The notes under the pieces are model-generated. The model did not search any database. It was not told the origin of the DNA and saw only the letters and a program-made list of their open reading frames with translations. From contig NC_035171.2 of assembly GCF_001659605.2 (NCBI RefSeq), positions 23,911,825-23,975,824 on the forward strand: a stretch of DNA of 64,000 nucleotides, given 5' to 3'. The position numbers and the translations under genes were made by a program. This stretch comes from Manihot esculenta (Eukaryota; Streptophyta; Magnoliopsida; Malpighiales; Euphorbiaceae). This document shows, piece after piece, positions 12,901 to 23,100 of this stretch (position 1 is its first letter; every line of letters begins with the position of its first letter).

Positions 12901-13760
12901 CTTGGGAGGAGGGGCAAACTTGATATTTTATATTTGTTTTGGAAAACACAAGGTGGAATGCTTTTTCTGTTAAAAAAATGAGGCAAACTTAATAAGCACA
13001 AATTTGCTTCATGTTATATTTTGTCAGAAAACAATTTCTTAAACCGTAAAACATGGTCAACTATAGAAAAATACAAGGTAAACAAAAGTAACAAGAGTAT
13101 ACCCTGTATTTTTTACTGCTAGACTGTGCTCTTAATTCTCTTTGTATTCTTCTTCTGTGAATACAAGGTAAAGTCCCAAAATATGGATTACATGCGGATA
13201 ATACAAAACTACCCTATGTTCTCCTCCGCCAAATCTTGCATCATTTCTCTTTTTTTTTTTTCCAAATACAAAAAGACATGCTTTAAAAATACCCAAAGCC
13301 GCGATAAAAAATTATAATCCTACCCTATATTATTTATTGTTGCTCAAAAATTGCTTTCAATTCATTCGAGTCCCCTCTGAAAAACAATTTAAGATTAAAT
13401 ACTCAATAAGCAATATAAAATTAGTAAAAATAGTTGATGTGGTTAGAAAAATATGAACAAATTATAACCACATTAATTAATTAATGAAAATTGAATAAAA
13501 TATTAACAATTTTTAGAAATATGTTCAATTATGCAAATCTTAAATATTTAAATTACATCAATACAAAAAAAATTATTTAATATAATTAAGCCACTGAAAT
13601 GGAAGATTATGATTGAGATAGTTTGAAGAAATATTGCACACAACCAATTTGAGTTTTAGACTCGCTCTTTATTTCAATTTAATGGTAGCATGCAACAGAT
13701 AACAAGCAGGATTGATGGGGTTTGAATGCAGATTAATCCTTAAAAGGCAAATATAGAAAT
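12901..13760. other. intergenic and 3' flank of the carboxylesterase
   Basis: AT-rich spacer without a supportable gene. The right end (about 13650-13760) is presumably the 3' UTR of the minus-strand carboxylesterase. Confidence 0.35.
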
Positions 13761-15048
13761 TTAGCAGGAATTTTCAGAAATGAAAGTTTTGATGACGAGC
13801 ATCAACATTGATGCTGCTTCATCGTTGGGATAAATGGTGAAGAACCCATGTTGTTGTTCTTCAAATTCAACGTATTCAATCTTCGTTCCCCAAGTTTTCA
13901 ATCTCTCTGCATAATCCTTAGCGCGATCTTTGAGCAGATCACTTCCTCCAACCACTACCAGGATTGGGTCAAGTTTAACTGATTCAAGACTCTTGCTATC
14001 TGGTCCAAATGGGTTCACCAACGGGTGGTCAGTTGTTTCTCCAATCGGAATTGACAATTTCCAAAACCTGCTCACATTATATCATAATCATTTTGTTACT
14101 AAATTTGCCATTCCTTCCAAAGTTAAATTAATTTTTTATTTCATTATTCCGACTAGAATTCAAATCCGAAATCTCACAACTTTTAATATGACTGTAATAC
14201 TAATTGTCTTATAATGAAATATCACACAATATGCTGAAGCTTATGGGTACATTTTTTTAAATATTAAAATTCGTTTATTTTAAAAAAAAATTAAAATTCA
14301 AGTAAATATTTGGAAGATTTTGTCAATTTAACCATAAATGAAATGACATGAGGCATAAGTGAATCAAAACGACAACGCATTAAACAAACCTGTCGATGAG
14401 CTCTAGGTTAAGGAAAGCATCTTTCGGTCCCTCGGCTTCAGACTTAGCCCTCGCAGTCCCACCAAAAAATGGTGCCAATAGCACATAACCCCTGACTTGA
14501 ATAGGAGCCAACTCCGGTGAACCAGCCTCCAGCCGGACAGCCAAATGATGAGCAATATTACCACCGGCAGAGTCACCAGAAATGAACACCTTCCCAAAAT
14601 CAGCCACCTCAGTAAGCCATGTATCCGCCTCTTCAGAAACCGCCTGACGTTGAAGCCATTTCACAGCCAAGAACCCATCATCAATGGCAGCCGGAAGCCT
14701 GTTTTCAGGAGCCAAACGGTAGTCTGGTGCAACAATCACAGCTTGAAGCTCTGAACAAAGCTTGAAACAGTAGTTTTGACAATTAGGCCATGTTCGAGAC
14801 CCAATACAAAACCCACCACCGTGGATGTAGTAGAATATCGGGAGCTTGGTGGAAGAAGAAGCTGGCTTGTAGAGTCGGAGGTGAAGATTATTCACAGGAT
14901 CAAAGAGGACATCTTTCCATAGAACAGAGCCATCATCGTGAACAGGAACCTTGAAGCTAGGCTCAGTAGAGCGCCAGATGGAGCCATCGCTGTACACTCG
15001 AAGGACTCCTCGGCATTCATGGACTTCGTAGGGGGCGAATTGTGACAT
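13761..15048 (-). CDS. CXE15-type carboxylesterase (alpha/beta hydrolase)
   Basis: Two exons on the minus strand: 14390-15048 and 13761-14067. The 322-bp intron has donor CGACAG|GTTTGT and acceptor GAGCAG|GTTTTG and splits an Arg codon. The 321-residue product is a plant class-I carboxylesterase of the hormone-sensitive-lipase type. It has the oxyanion-hole HGGG (residues 76-79), the nucleophile motif GDSAGG with Ser160, and probable partners Asp263 (GGSDLLKD) and His293 (QHGFF). All catalytic residues are present and length is normal. Segments such as NNLHLRLYKP, VRGYVL and NPFGP resemble, from memory, Arabidopsis CXE15, which hydrolyses strigolactones. Assignment to that subfamily is by recall, and the substrate is inference. 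Relatives of the same fold include gibberellin receptor GID1, but the intact Ser-Asp-His triad argues for an enzyme. Confidence 0.9.
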
Positions 15049-17089
15049 CTTGTGGGATTGAGAGAAGAAAGGGAGAGGCTTTGGGGTTAAGAAAAGGAAG
15101 GAAAGCGAAGGAAAACAGAGGAAGAGTTAAAAAGAGGTGGCTTTCTTTAAGCCGTTGGATTAAGTTAGTAGGCAAATGGAGTTTTGTTTATCTTTCTTTT
15201 TGTTTTTTTGTATAGGACAAAGTTGTTGGTTGCAATTTGCAATTTCATAGCATAATTAGCATTAATTACTTTATCATTTCCCAAGATTGGTTAAGGATTT
15301 GTGCACTAATTGATTTTGGATAATAGTGCTTGTGGTTTTTAATTAATTTTAATTTTGATATCAATAATAAATTACTATTATTTTTATTTGTGCATTATAT
15401 CAAAATTAGCACATATTTATTATATCTCCCAATATTTTTTTTAATTTTGTTTCTTATATTTTGTTGTATTGGAATTGAAAGTTTTCTGTCCATATTTAAA
15501 CTGTGTATTTTCTTCTTTTCAATTGATAGATTTAAAATATAGATTCTAAACTATTAACGTGGGACATTATGTTTAATTTTAAAATAATTTAAAAATATAA
15601 AAAATAATATATTTAAGCATTTTTTTTAAACGGCAAATAATGAATTGATTAAAATAAGAGTGAAAGAAGCAACCGAGAAGTGTAAAGAGAAGAGCAAGCT
15701 GAGAAGAATCGAGAAGAGTAGTTTTTGGTGAAGGAAGGTGTTTGCTTCGATATTCTCCTTCGGCCATAGTACTTTCTTAAGATTTTTTTTAAAAATTCAA
15801 TGATTTCTTTTATGAGTTTATTTTTTTAAATCTATTTTTTTATTTTGGTTTAGTTTACCATCGCCAATATATATAATTCTCTTATTTTATATTTTGATTT
15901 GTTGTTTTTCTTAGTTTTTATTATTGCAATCTTCCAGATTTTAGGATTTTTGCTCGAGGAGGTTTGATCTTGATCGATTTGGTTGTTGCGTATAAGTCTG
16001 CCAAGGTTTAGTGATGGAATGTTTCGGGAATTTCATGCATACCGTTGATGAGCGTCTTTTAGGGATTGGAAGGTTTTTCTCGTCTCATTCCGGTGGTGTT
16101 TTATGCATCTTAACACTACCTTTGGTTCTTCCATTCTCTTAGTTTTTTTGGTATGCTAATGGACTAGAGTCATTGTTGCTTTTCTAGATAACTTCAGGGG
16201 CCTACTGGTCCTGTGGACGGCTTCTTAGCTGTAGGCAGCCTTACTTTTAGAGGTTTTAGTTTAACATCCGTTGATTTGTGATTTATTTTTGTGATAATTT
16301 ATTTCGATTTAATTTGATTAGTTTATTTTATCTCGTTTAATTTCATTAATTTCAATACGATATTATATTTATTCGGTTGGACCATACTAATGCAATTTCA
16401 AAAATATTGATTGAAAATTAAAAATGAATTCAGTTTGATGGTGTCAAAATATATAGATTATATATTAATTTTTAAAAAACTCCAAACACATATATATTAG
16501 TTTTGACATGTAATAAAAATAAAAAGTAGTTATTTAAAGATTAAAGATTAAAAATAAAAAATTATAATTTAATCTTCATATTACAATAAAATTAAGTATT
16601 TAATTTTTATATTTTTAAAACCATGTTATTTAATTTTTAAGTCGCTGTCATCTCTGTCAATTCTTTTCTACTTTTATCATTAACACTAAAAATTATTATT
16701 CCTTGAGCTTTTACCTTTATAAACATTTTTCTTTATATTAAGTTAACATAAATATATAAATAAAAGAATATTAATCTATGTCTTTTAGAAGAATTTTCTA
16801 TGCTTTAGGAACGATGGTAATTATTCTTAAATCAAGTTTTATAATTTCATAACATTTTAATATGTATTATTTTTCTATTTTTATATAATAAATAACTCCT
16901 TAATATATTTTTATGTTTTCCTTAATTCTCTTCTTTATATCGGTTAAAGAAAATACTTTTTATAATCTAAACTTTATGCTTTAACTTAAGCAACAATGTA
17001 TGAACTTCATGTACTTAAAAGGTAAATTTCTCTATTTACATTTTAATTTGTTTTCTAATAGTAATAGCAATATAATTCTAACACGAGAA
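15049..17089. other. 5' flank of the carboxylesterase and intergenic
   Basis: 15049 to about 15140 is purine-rich on + and is the likely 5' leader of the minus-strand carboxylesterase. 15200-17089 is AT-rich. A segment of higher GC at 15950-16290 may be an old transposon fragment, but I cannot name it. Confidence 0.35.
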
Positions 17090-17817
17090 GTTAAACAACA
17101 ATAACATTAGTTTGGGTGCTCGCTACATTTTATTTCAAGGTTGTTGTCGTCAAGTTAATAATGGCTTGACAATTTCAATTTGGAATCATCTTTAGTTTCT
17201 TGATACTAGTAATCTATGGATTATGTTGCCACTTGTGAATGGACTTGAGAATTTAACTCTATCCTCTTTGATATTTTCGGATTGTGGTAGGTGGAATGTA
17301 GCAATGTTGTTTTAATTAAACAAATTTCATTATCTTTAAACTCGAGGCAAGATAAATGGGTTTGGTCTTATGAAAGGAAAGCAGTGTATACAGTTTCTAG
17401 TGGGTATAAGGTTGCAGTTCAAGCATTGAATAATGATCCTCATATGGTTGGTGATGTTTGGTCCTTGATTTAGAAAGCCAATGTCCCAAGCAAAGTGAAA
17501 CATTTTGCATGGCGTTTTAGCTTGGATTTGATCCATTATGCCACGAATTTGTTAAAGAAAAACTTCACTGTCCCTTTGCTATGTCAATTATGTGGTTGTT
17601 ATGATGAGACTGCTATTCATTTATTGTTACAATGTCAGCTTTTCAGGCTATTCATTTATTGTTGTAATGTCAGTTTTTCAGGCAGGTATGGGTAATGACG
17701 AAGATGGAAGATATACAAGTAGACTCGATATTTGCATGGTTCTTGCGTTTGCATGGAAATGATAAGGAGATGGTGGTTGAGGCATTATGTGTTCTATATT
17801 AGTTATGGTATGGGCGA
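17090..17817 (+). pseudogene. decayed non-LTR retrotransposon (LINE) 3' part with zf-RVT domain
   Basis: The forward frame reads like the C-terminus of plant LINE ORF2. A segment ISIWNHL...LWIMLPL is followed by KWVWSYERKAVYTVSSGYKV, a stop (TAG at 17472-17474), then KANVPSKVKHFAWRF and a zinc-binding pattern LCQLCGC...ETAIHLLLQC. This is the zf-RVT region seen after reverse transcriptase in plant L1-like elements. Stops and a short internal duplication (CATTTATTGTT...TGTCAG) show it is dead. At 17797-17817 the LWYGR-like segment is cut by the Ty3 element starting at 17818. Its continuation is not found after 25172. Confidence 0.7.
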
Positions 17818-17996
17818 TGTAATACCCGGCTAGACTCCGGTATCGGAATTCCTACCGTCCGGTGGAATCTCGGATGTCGGAGACCTCTAGAAGGGTAGAA
17901 CCATGCTTTCATAAAATGTTTTCATGTTTTTAATGGTTTTAAAGTATGAAACTAAATGAGTTTTTGCATGAAAATAGCATTGGAGGAAAACCCAGG

Positions 17997-18121
17997 TTCG
18001 GCCGCCGAAAGTCAAGTTCGGCCGCCGAACATGCATGCGTTTTGAAGGCACGTTAGGCCTCCGAAAGCATGAGTTAGGGAAGTTCAGGTTCGGCCGCCGA
18101 AAGTCAAGTTCGGCCGCCGAA
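17997..18121. repeat. palindrome cluster 1: TTCGGCNGCCGAA x 4 in U3
   Basis: Four perfect copies of the 13-bp inverted repeat at 17997, 18017, 18089 and 18109, arranged as two similar pairs (spacing 20 bp within each pair) just upstream of the TATA box. Each contains GCCGCC, the core of the ERF-type GCC box, and CpG/CHG methylation sites. Related variants occur at the same places in the two inverted LTRs. Confidence 0.85.
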
Positions 18122-18176
18122 CATTGCATGGATGCGGAGGCACATTCGGCCCCCGAACGTGGCCTGGCCAGCCACC

Positions 18177-18183
18177 TATAAAT
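18177..18183 (+). promoter_or_regulatory. TATA box of the Tekay LTR
   Basis: TATAAAT in the context GCCACCTATAAATGGGGC. The two inverted LTR copies carry TATAAAAG at the same place (minus strand, 55854-55861 and 54035-54042), just after the same GGCC-rich block, so the box is conserved. Transcription would start near 18207. Confidence 0.75.
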
Positions 18184-18699
18184 GGGGCACTTAGCCGAAA
18201 TGGGTGAGCTTTCTCCCATTTTCGGCCACAGCAAGCTTCCGACCTTCCCTTTGCAACTCTTGTGCTCTTCCTCCAAATCTCTTCCATTTTTCTTAAGTTT
18301 TAAACTCACATTGCAAGTTTTGAACATTTAAACCAAGTTTTGGAGCTTTGGGAACTCAGGAGCTCATTTTCGTGGATCTCCAAGTTTAGGTCATCTTCCT
18401 CTCGATCTTCAAGAGGTAAGAGCCGATCTTAAGCTCCTCATGTGTTTTAAGTAAGTTTTATGCTAGATCTATGAGTAGAAATGCATGTTAGGTTATATTT
18501 TGAGTTATGGGTTAATATTGATGTTTTGGTCAATGTGTGTTGATTGTGGGTGTTTGAAGTGTTGTAGTTGGGGTATTTGATGTTTTGAGGCCCCTAGGAA
18601 CTTGTATGCATGATTTGGTTGAGATATATGCATGATTGGCGAGTTTGGAGGCGAAAATGCACAAAGGAGCCAAGTTTATGCCCTTTTGCAGAAACCAGG

Positions 18700-18872
18700 T
18701 TCGGCAGCCGAAGGCACTTTCGGCCGCCGAACATGGCTGGGGAGGCAGGCCTTTCGGCTGCCGAGGTTGCCCCCGAAAAGAGACTTTCGTCTCTGTCTGG
18801 CACTTTCGGCCGCCGAAGGTGCCGCCGAACCTACCTGAGTTTCGTCTCTGTCTGGGACTTTCGGCCGCCGAA
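18700..18872. repeat. palindrome cluster 2: TTCGGCNGCCGAA x 4 downstream of the TATA box
   Basis: Perfect copies at 18700 (A centre), 18719, 18805 and 18860, with partial forms between them (for example GGTGCCGCCGAA). Two longer units sharing TTTCGTCTCTGTCTGG plus a palindrome are repeated about 55 bp apart. The cluster lies in R/U5, inside the predicted leader intron. Confidence 0.85.
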
Positions 18873-19924
18873 GGTGCCGCCGAAAGTGCCCTGTTCAGCC
18901 ACCCCATGCATATCTCTATGTGATATTTTCAGGATGTTTTAGGGGGTTTTTTGGGGAATATATTAGAGTTATGTTTATGGATGTTTGGTCCCTCATTGGA
19001 GTCCACCTGTGTAGGTTCGGACCCGAGGAACCAAGGACCCCAGCAGTGAGCCAGCTGCTACAGAGTTTGTCAGAGTCAGCCAGAGGTGAGTGGAACTAAA
19101 CTTAACCTTTTAAATTAAGAAATGAAATGCTTTTATCATGCTTCATGCATCATGATCATATTATAGGTTGTTTGCATTAGAATTCATGACTATGCCGCAT
19201 TGTATTGTTGTGATAGATGACAGTGGATGGACATTAGGATGATTCATTAGCCTTCTGAATACGAAGTCCTGTGGTGCCCATAATAGGGCCGGGCATGGAG
19301 CTGAGGGATTTTTGAATCAGTCCATCCGTGGTGTGATTTGTTTGTGCAGTGACGCATTTCATGATAGCATGTTTTAAATATTTTCTTTTATAGTTCTACT
19401 CACTGGGCATCTAGCTCACCCCTCTCCCCTAACCCCCAGGTTTGCAGGTACGGGATAGATAGAGAAGGCAAGATGAGAAAAAGTCATATGTATGTAATAG
19501 TTAGTTTGTGGACATGACAATTGCATTATGATGAAATGTAAAAATATTCAGGATGTTATGTAATGAGGTTATTGAGGATAGAGTTGTGCTTGACCATAAT
19601 ATATTGTTAATCCCTTTTGTATATACATGATCTTATGTTATGATGTTTATGTAAACTAACTCAACACAGGTTGTTTTGCCTTTAAGGCTTGATGAGATCC
19701 CACAGAGGGACTATGTTATGAATATGTTCAGAGTATGCACAGGTTGAGTTAGTTGATGACAGTTTGTATGAAGAAAAGTTTTAATTTTTATGCATGTTGT
19801 TGATCATGTATGGGATTATACAGGTTTACAGGTTATATGTCAGGCTTGCTACGGGTCCCGGCGGCCTTAAGTCGACCCGGACCCTAGCGCCGGTAGCGGT
19901 CCGGATTTCTGGGGCGTTACAGAA

Positions 19925-19937
19925 TGGTATCAGAGCC
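19925..19937 (+). promoter_or_regulatory. primer-binding site (initiator tRNA-Met)
   Basis: TGGTATCAGAGCC begins 3 nt after the 5' LTR and is complementary to the 3' end of plant initiator tRNA-Met, the usual primer for many Ty3 elements. Complementarity ends after about 13 nt. Confidence 0.9.
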
Positions 19938-20192
19938 CTAGGTTCATATGGTCGGACCTAGAGTGTCGGGCTCATAGATGTTCTAGAAGGTCAAGCACAA
20001 TAGGAAGGTCATGTCCACTAGGATAGGATGTTGAGTCCTGTCTTGTATAATGATGTGAAATGCCATGATTTTGTACATGTGCATGGATGACATGCTATGC
20101 TATGTGATGTATGTGATGAGGGTTCATGTGTGCCCACATGAACCACATGATGCTAATGTTTGCTTGTTATGAGCTGTTTTTCAGAGAATAGG

Positions 20193-23100
20193 ATGAGAGG
20201 AACTCGTCGATCTGCGCGATTGACTGGAGTGCCACCTGAGGATGAGGTCACGAGCGCCCGTCCTCCTACATTGCCTAGGGCAATGTCTTGTAGAGCCAAC
20301 AGAGAGAGAGTGTCAAGGGACCCTAGAAGGTCTTTTGATGCTAGCAGAAGGGGGACAAATAGAGGAGGAAGTTCTTCAGATGTGAGGGAGGTTATGGAAG
20401 AGGATCAGAGGAGGGATGGGAACCTGGATGTGAGCATGCAGGAAGAAGGGACAGGGGAGTCTCAGGGAGGCGTTCAGGCCTCGGGGTATGGTTTTCCACC
20501 CCATTATCCACCCTTCCCACAGGGTTCAGGGTATCCGATGGGAGGCACATCGGATTACTCCAGCTTTAACCCCTATCCTACCTACATGCCTTATCCACCT
20601 TTCTATCCACCCTATACACAATACCCAGCTTATCCACCCTCACCCTTCTATCCAAACCCGGCAAACCCCACCTCGGGGAATGCTGCACCTCCACCTCCAC
20701 CACCTACAGAACCAGCAGCCCCAGTTACTCAACCTCCTAGACCTAGCTCAGTCGATGGGAGCAAGGTAAAGATGATAGATTACCTCAAGCTAGATGCTCC
20801 CAAATACAAGTCAGGGGATGACCCCTTTGAGTATCTGAGAGTAGTGAAGACAATAACTGATGAGTTAGGGGCAAGTGACAGCAGGGCCATTCAAATGGCA
20901 GGGTTCACTTTAAAGTGCAAGAAGGCACGGGAATGGTTCAAGTGTTATGTGGACCCTAGACTAGACGGTATGATATGGGAGGAATTTGCGAATGAGTTCG
21001 CTGGATGGGCTTTTCCAGACAGTTCTAGAGAACTGAAAATGATTGAGTTTGAGCAACTGAGGCAGTCAGAGCACATGAGTGTAGAGGAGTTCACGGATAA
21101 ATTCTTGGAGCTATTGCCTTTTTCAGGGCAAGCTCTAGATTCAGATACGAAGAAAGCCAAGAAATATGTTATGAAGCTGCATTCTAGGTACTCCTCGTTG
21201 GTTCAGTCAGCTGAGAGAGAAAGTTTCCACACTGTGGTGGATATGGCTCGAAGAATGGAGGCAAGTGCTATAGTTGAGGGGTCAGTGAAGCAGTCAGTGA
21301 CCCAGTCTTCAGGGGTTAAGACCCCAAACAGAGGAGGACCAAGTTTCTCTTCTCAGAGCTCAGGTAAGAAGAGGTGGGATAGCACCACCAAGAAGCCGAA
21401 GAAGAATAAGTTTTGGAACAAGTTGAAATCCGGTCTGGGATTCGGCGGTGGCTCGAGCTCAGGCTCAGATGGTACAGAATGCCAGAGATGTGGAAGACCG
21501 CACAGGGGAGTGTGTCGAGCTGGGACTAATGCATGTTTCAGATGTGGACAGGAGGGACACATAGCTCGGGATTGTCCTAGAGCGCCTTTTATGGGCCAGC
21601 CCCAGCAGACAGCTTCTGGTAGTGTGGCACAGCCAGCAGTTCCAGCCACAACTCAGGGCAGTGGCAGAGGTAGAGGGAGAGGGGCAGCCTCTTCTTCTGG
21701 TTCCCGAGGTGAAGGTCCATCAGCTCCAGCCAGGATCTTCACCATGACACAGCAGGAGGCTAACACATCCAACACCGTTGTGTCAGGTAATCTCGTCATT
21801 GGGTGTTCTGATGTGTATGCATTAATGGACCCGGGTGCATCTCATTCATTTATTGCTCCGAGAGCCGTTGAGAGGTTAGGTCTGATAGTCTCTGGGTTAG
21901 AGTGTCCCCTATGGGTCAGTGGACCCAAGTGTGACCCGTCAGTGGCAGCGTCAGTCTGCCAGTACAGTCCAGTTTTTATTGAGGGAAGATGCCTCTCCGC
22001 CGACCTTGTGGTTCTAGATTTGACAGACTTTGACGTCATTCTAGGGATGGATTGGCTATCTACCCATGGTGCTACCTTGGACTGCAGGGACAAGGTAGTC
22101 AGGTTCAGAGATCAGAACGGGTCAGAGGTCGTCTTCAGAGGAGACAAGAGGGGCACACCTAGAGGTCTGATATCAGCTCTTCAGGCTCGTAGGTTGCTTA
22201 GGAAGGGATGTCAGGGGTACTTAGCTCATGTGAGAGAGCTAGACAGTCAGGTCAGGGAGCCGGCCTCGGTGCCAGTTGTCAGAGAGTTTCAGGATGTCTT
22301 TCCTGATGAGCTTCCAGGTTTACCACCTGCTAGGGAGATAGAGTTCGAGATAGAGTTGATGCCTGGAACTAGACCGATCTCTATCCCTCCCTACAGGATG
22401 GCTCCAGCCGAGTTAAAGGAGTTGAAAGAGCAATTGCAAGAGCTGGTAGAAAAGGGTTTCATCCGACAGAGTACCTCACCTTGGGGTGCTCCGGTCTTGT
22501 TTGTGAGGAAGAAGGATGGATCCCTTAGACTTTGTATCGACTACAGGCAGTTGAACAAAGTCACTACCAAGAATAGGTACCCATTGCCTAGGATCGATGA
22601 TCTATTCGACCAGCTAGCCGGAGCGGGTTGTTTCTCCAAAATAGATCTAAGATCGGGGTACCATCAGCTAAGGATAAGGGATGAGGATGTGCCAAAGACG
22701 GCTTTCAGGACCAGATATGGGCATTTTGAGTTCCTTGTGATGCCGTTCGGGTTAACTAACGCCCCTGCAGCATTCATGGATCTCATGAACAGAGTGTTTA
22801 GCCAGTACCTGGATCACTTCGTTATTGTCTTCATAGATGACATCTTGGTGTATTCCAGGAATGCAGAGGAGCATGCCCATCATCTGCGGTTGGTCTTGCA
22901 GACTTTGAGGGAACATGGCTTGTATGCCAAGTTCTCTAAATGTGAGTTCTGGCTGAGGAGCATTTCGTTCTTGGGGCATGTAGTGTCAGAGAATGGTATT
23001 GAGGTAGATCCCAAGAAGACAGAAACTGTGGCTAACTGGCCTAGACCCACTTCAGTGACAGAGATTAGAAGTTTCTTGGGTTTGGCAGGTTACTACAGGA

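Larger units (their letters stand above)
17818..19921 (+). repeat. 5' LTR of the Tekay element (2104 bp)
   Basis: Starts TGTAATACCCGGC and ends GGGGCGTTACA, directly before the primer-binding site. The same LTR family occurs twice in inverted orientation at 51388-56167, which confirms both ends. A TATA box at 18177 puts U3 at roughly 17818-18207; the remaining 1.7 kb is R and U5. The U3 and the R/U5 region contain clusters of a CG-rich palindrome. Confidence 0.93.
18416..20184 (+). other. predicted intron in the leader of the Tekay transcript
   Basis: Donor TTCAAGAG|GTAAGAG at 18416 is a near-consensus 5' splice site and is present in both other LTR copies (minus strand, donor G at 55620 and 53801). 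A T-rich acceptor GCTGTTTTTCAG ends at 20184, 8 nt before the gag ATG at 20193. The predicted first exon, from about 18207 to 18415, contains no ATG, whereas the intron contains many. Splicing would remove most of R/U5, the PBS and the upstream ATGs, giving an efficient gag mRNA, while unspliced RNA would serve as genome. This is inference from sequence only. Confidence 0.45.

Noticed and set aside
17291..17695. Possible functional zinc-binding gene
   Set aside because: It is the zf-RVT end of a LINE with an in-frame stop and truncated by the Tekay LTR.
17997..18130. Evenly spaced palindromic repeats resembling a small CRISPR array
   Set aside because: Plant nuclear LTR, units too short, spacers themselves repeated, no cas genes.
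18530..18942. Overlapping open frames in several frames on both strands across the CG-rich part of the LTR (similar at 53240-53810 and 55050-55470)
   Set aside because: They arise because the palindrome TTCGGCNGCCGAA contains no stop in any frame; they lie inside LTRs and show only Ser/Ala/Arg/Pro-rich repetition.
20169..20192. Earlier in-frame ATG for gag at 20169
   Set aside because: It lies before the strong acceptor TTTTTCAG at 20184 and its peptide (MSCFSENR) does not look like the start of gag; kept as the alternative if the leader is not spliced.
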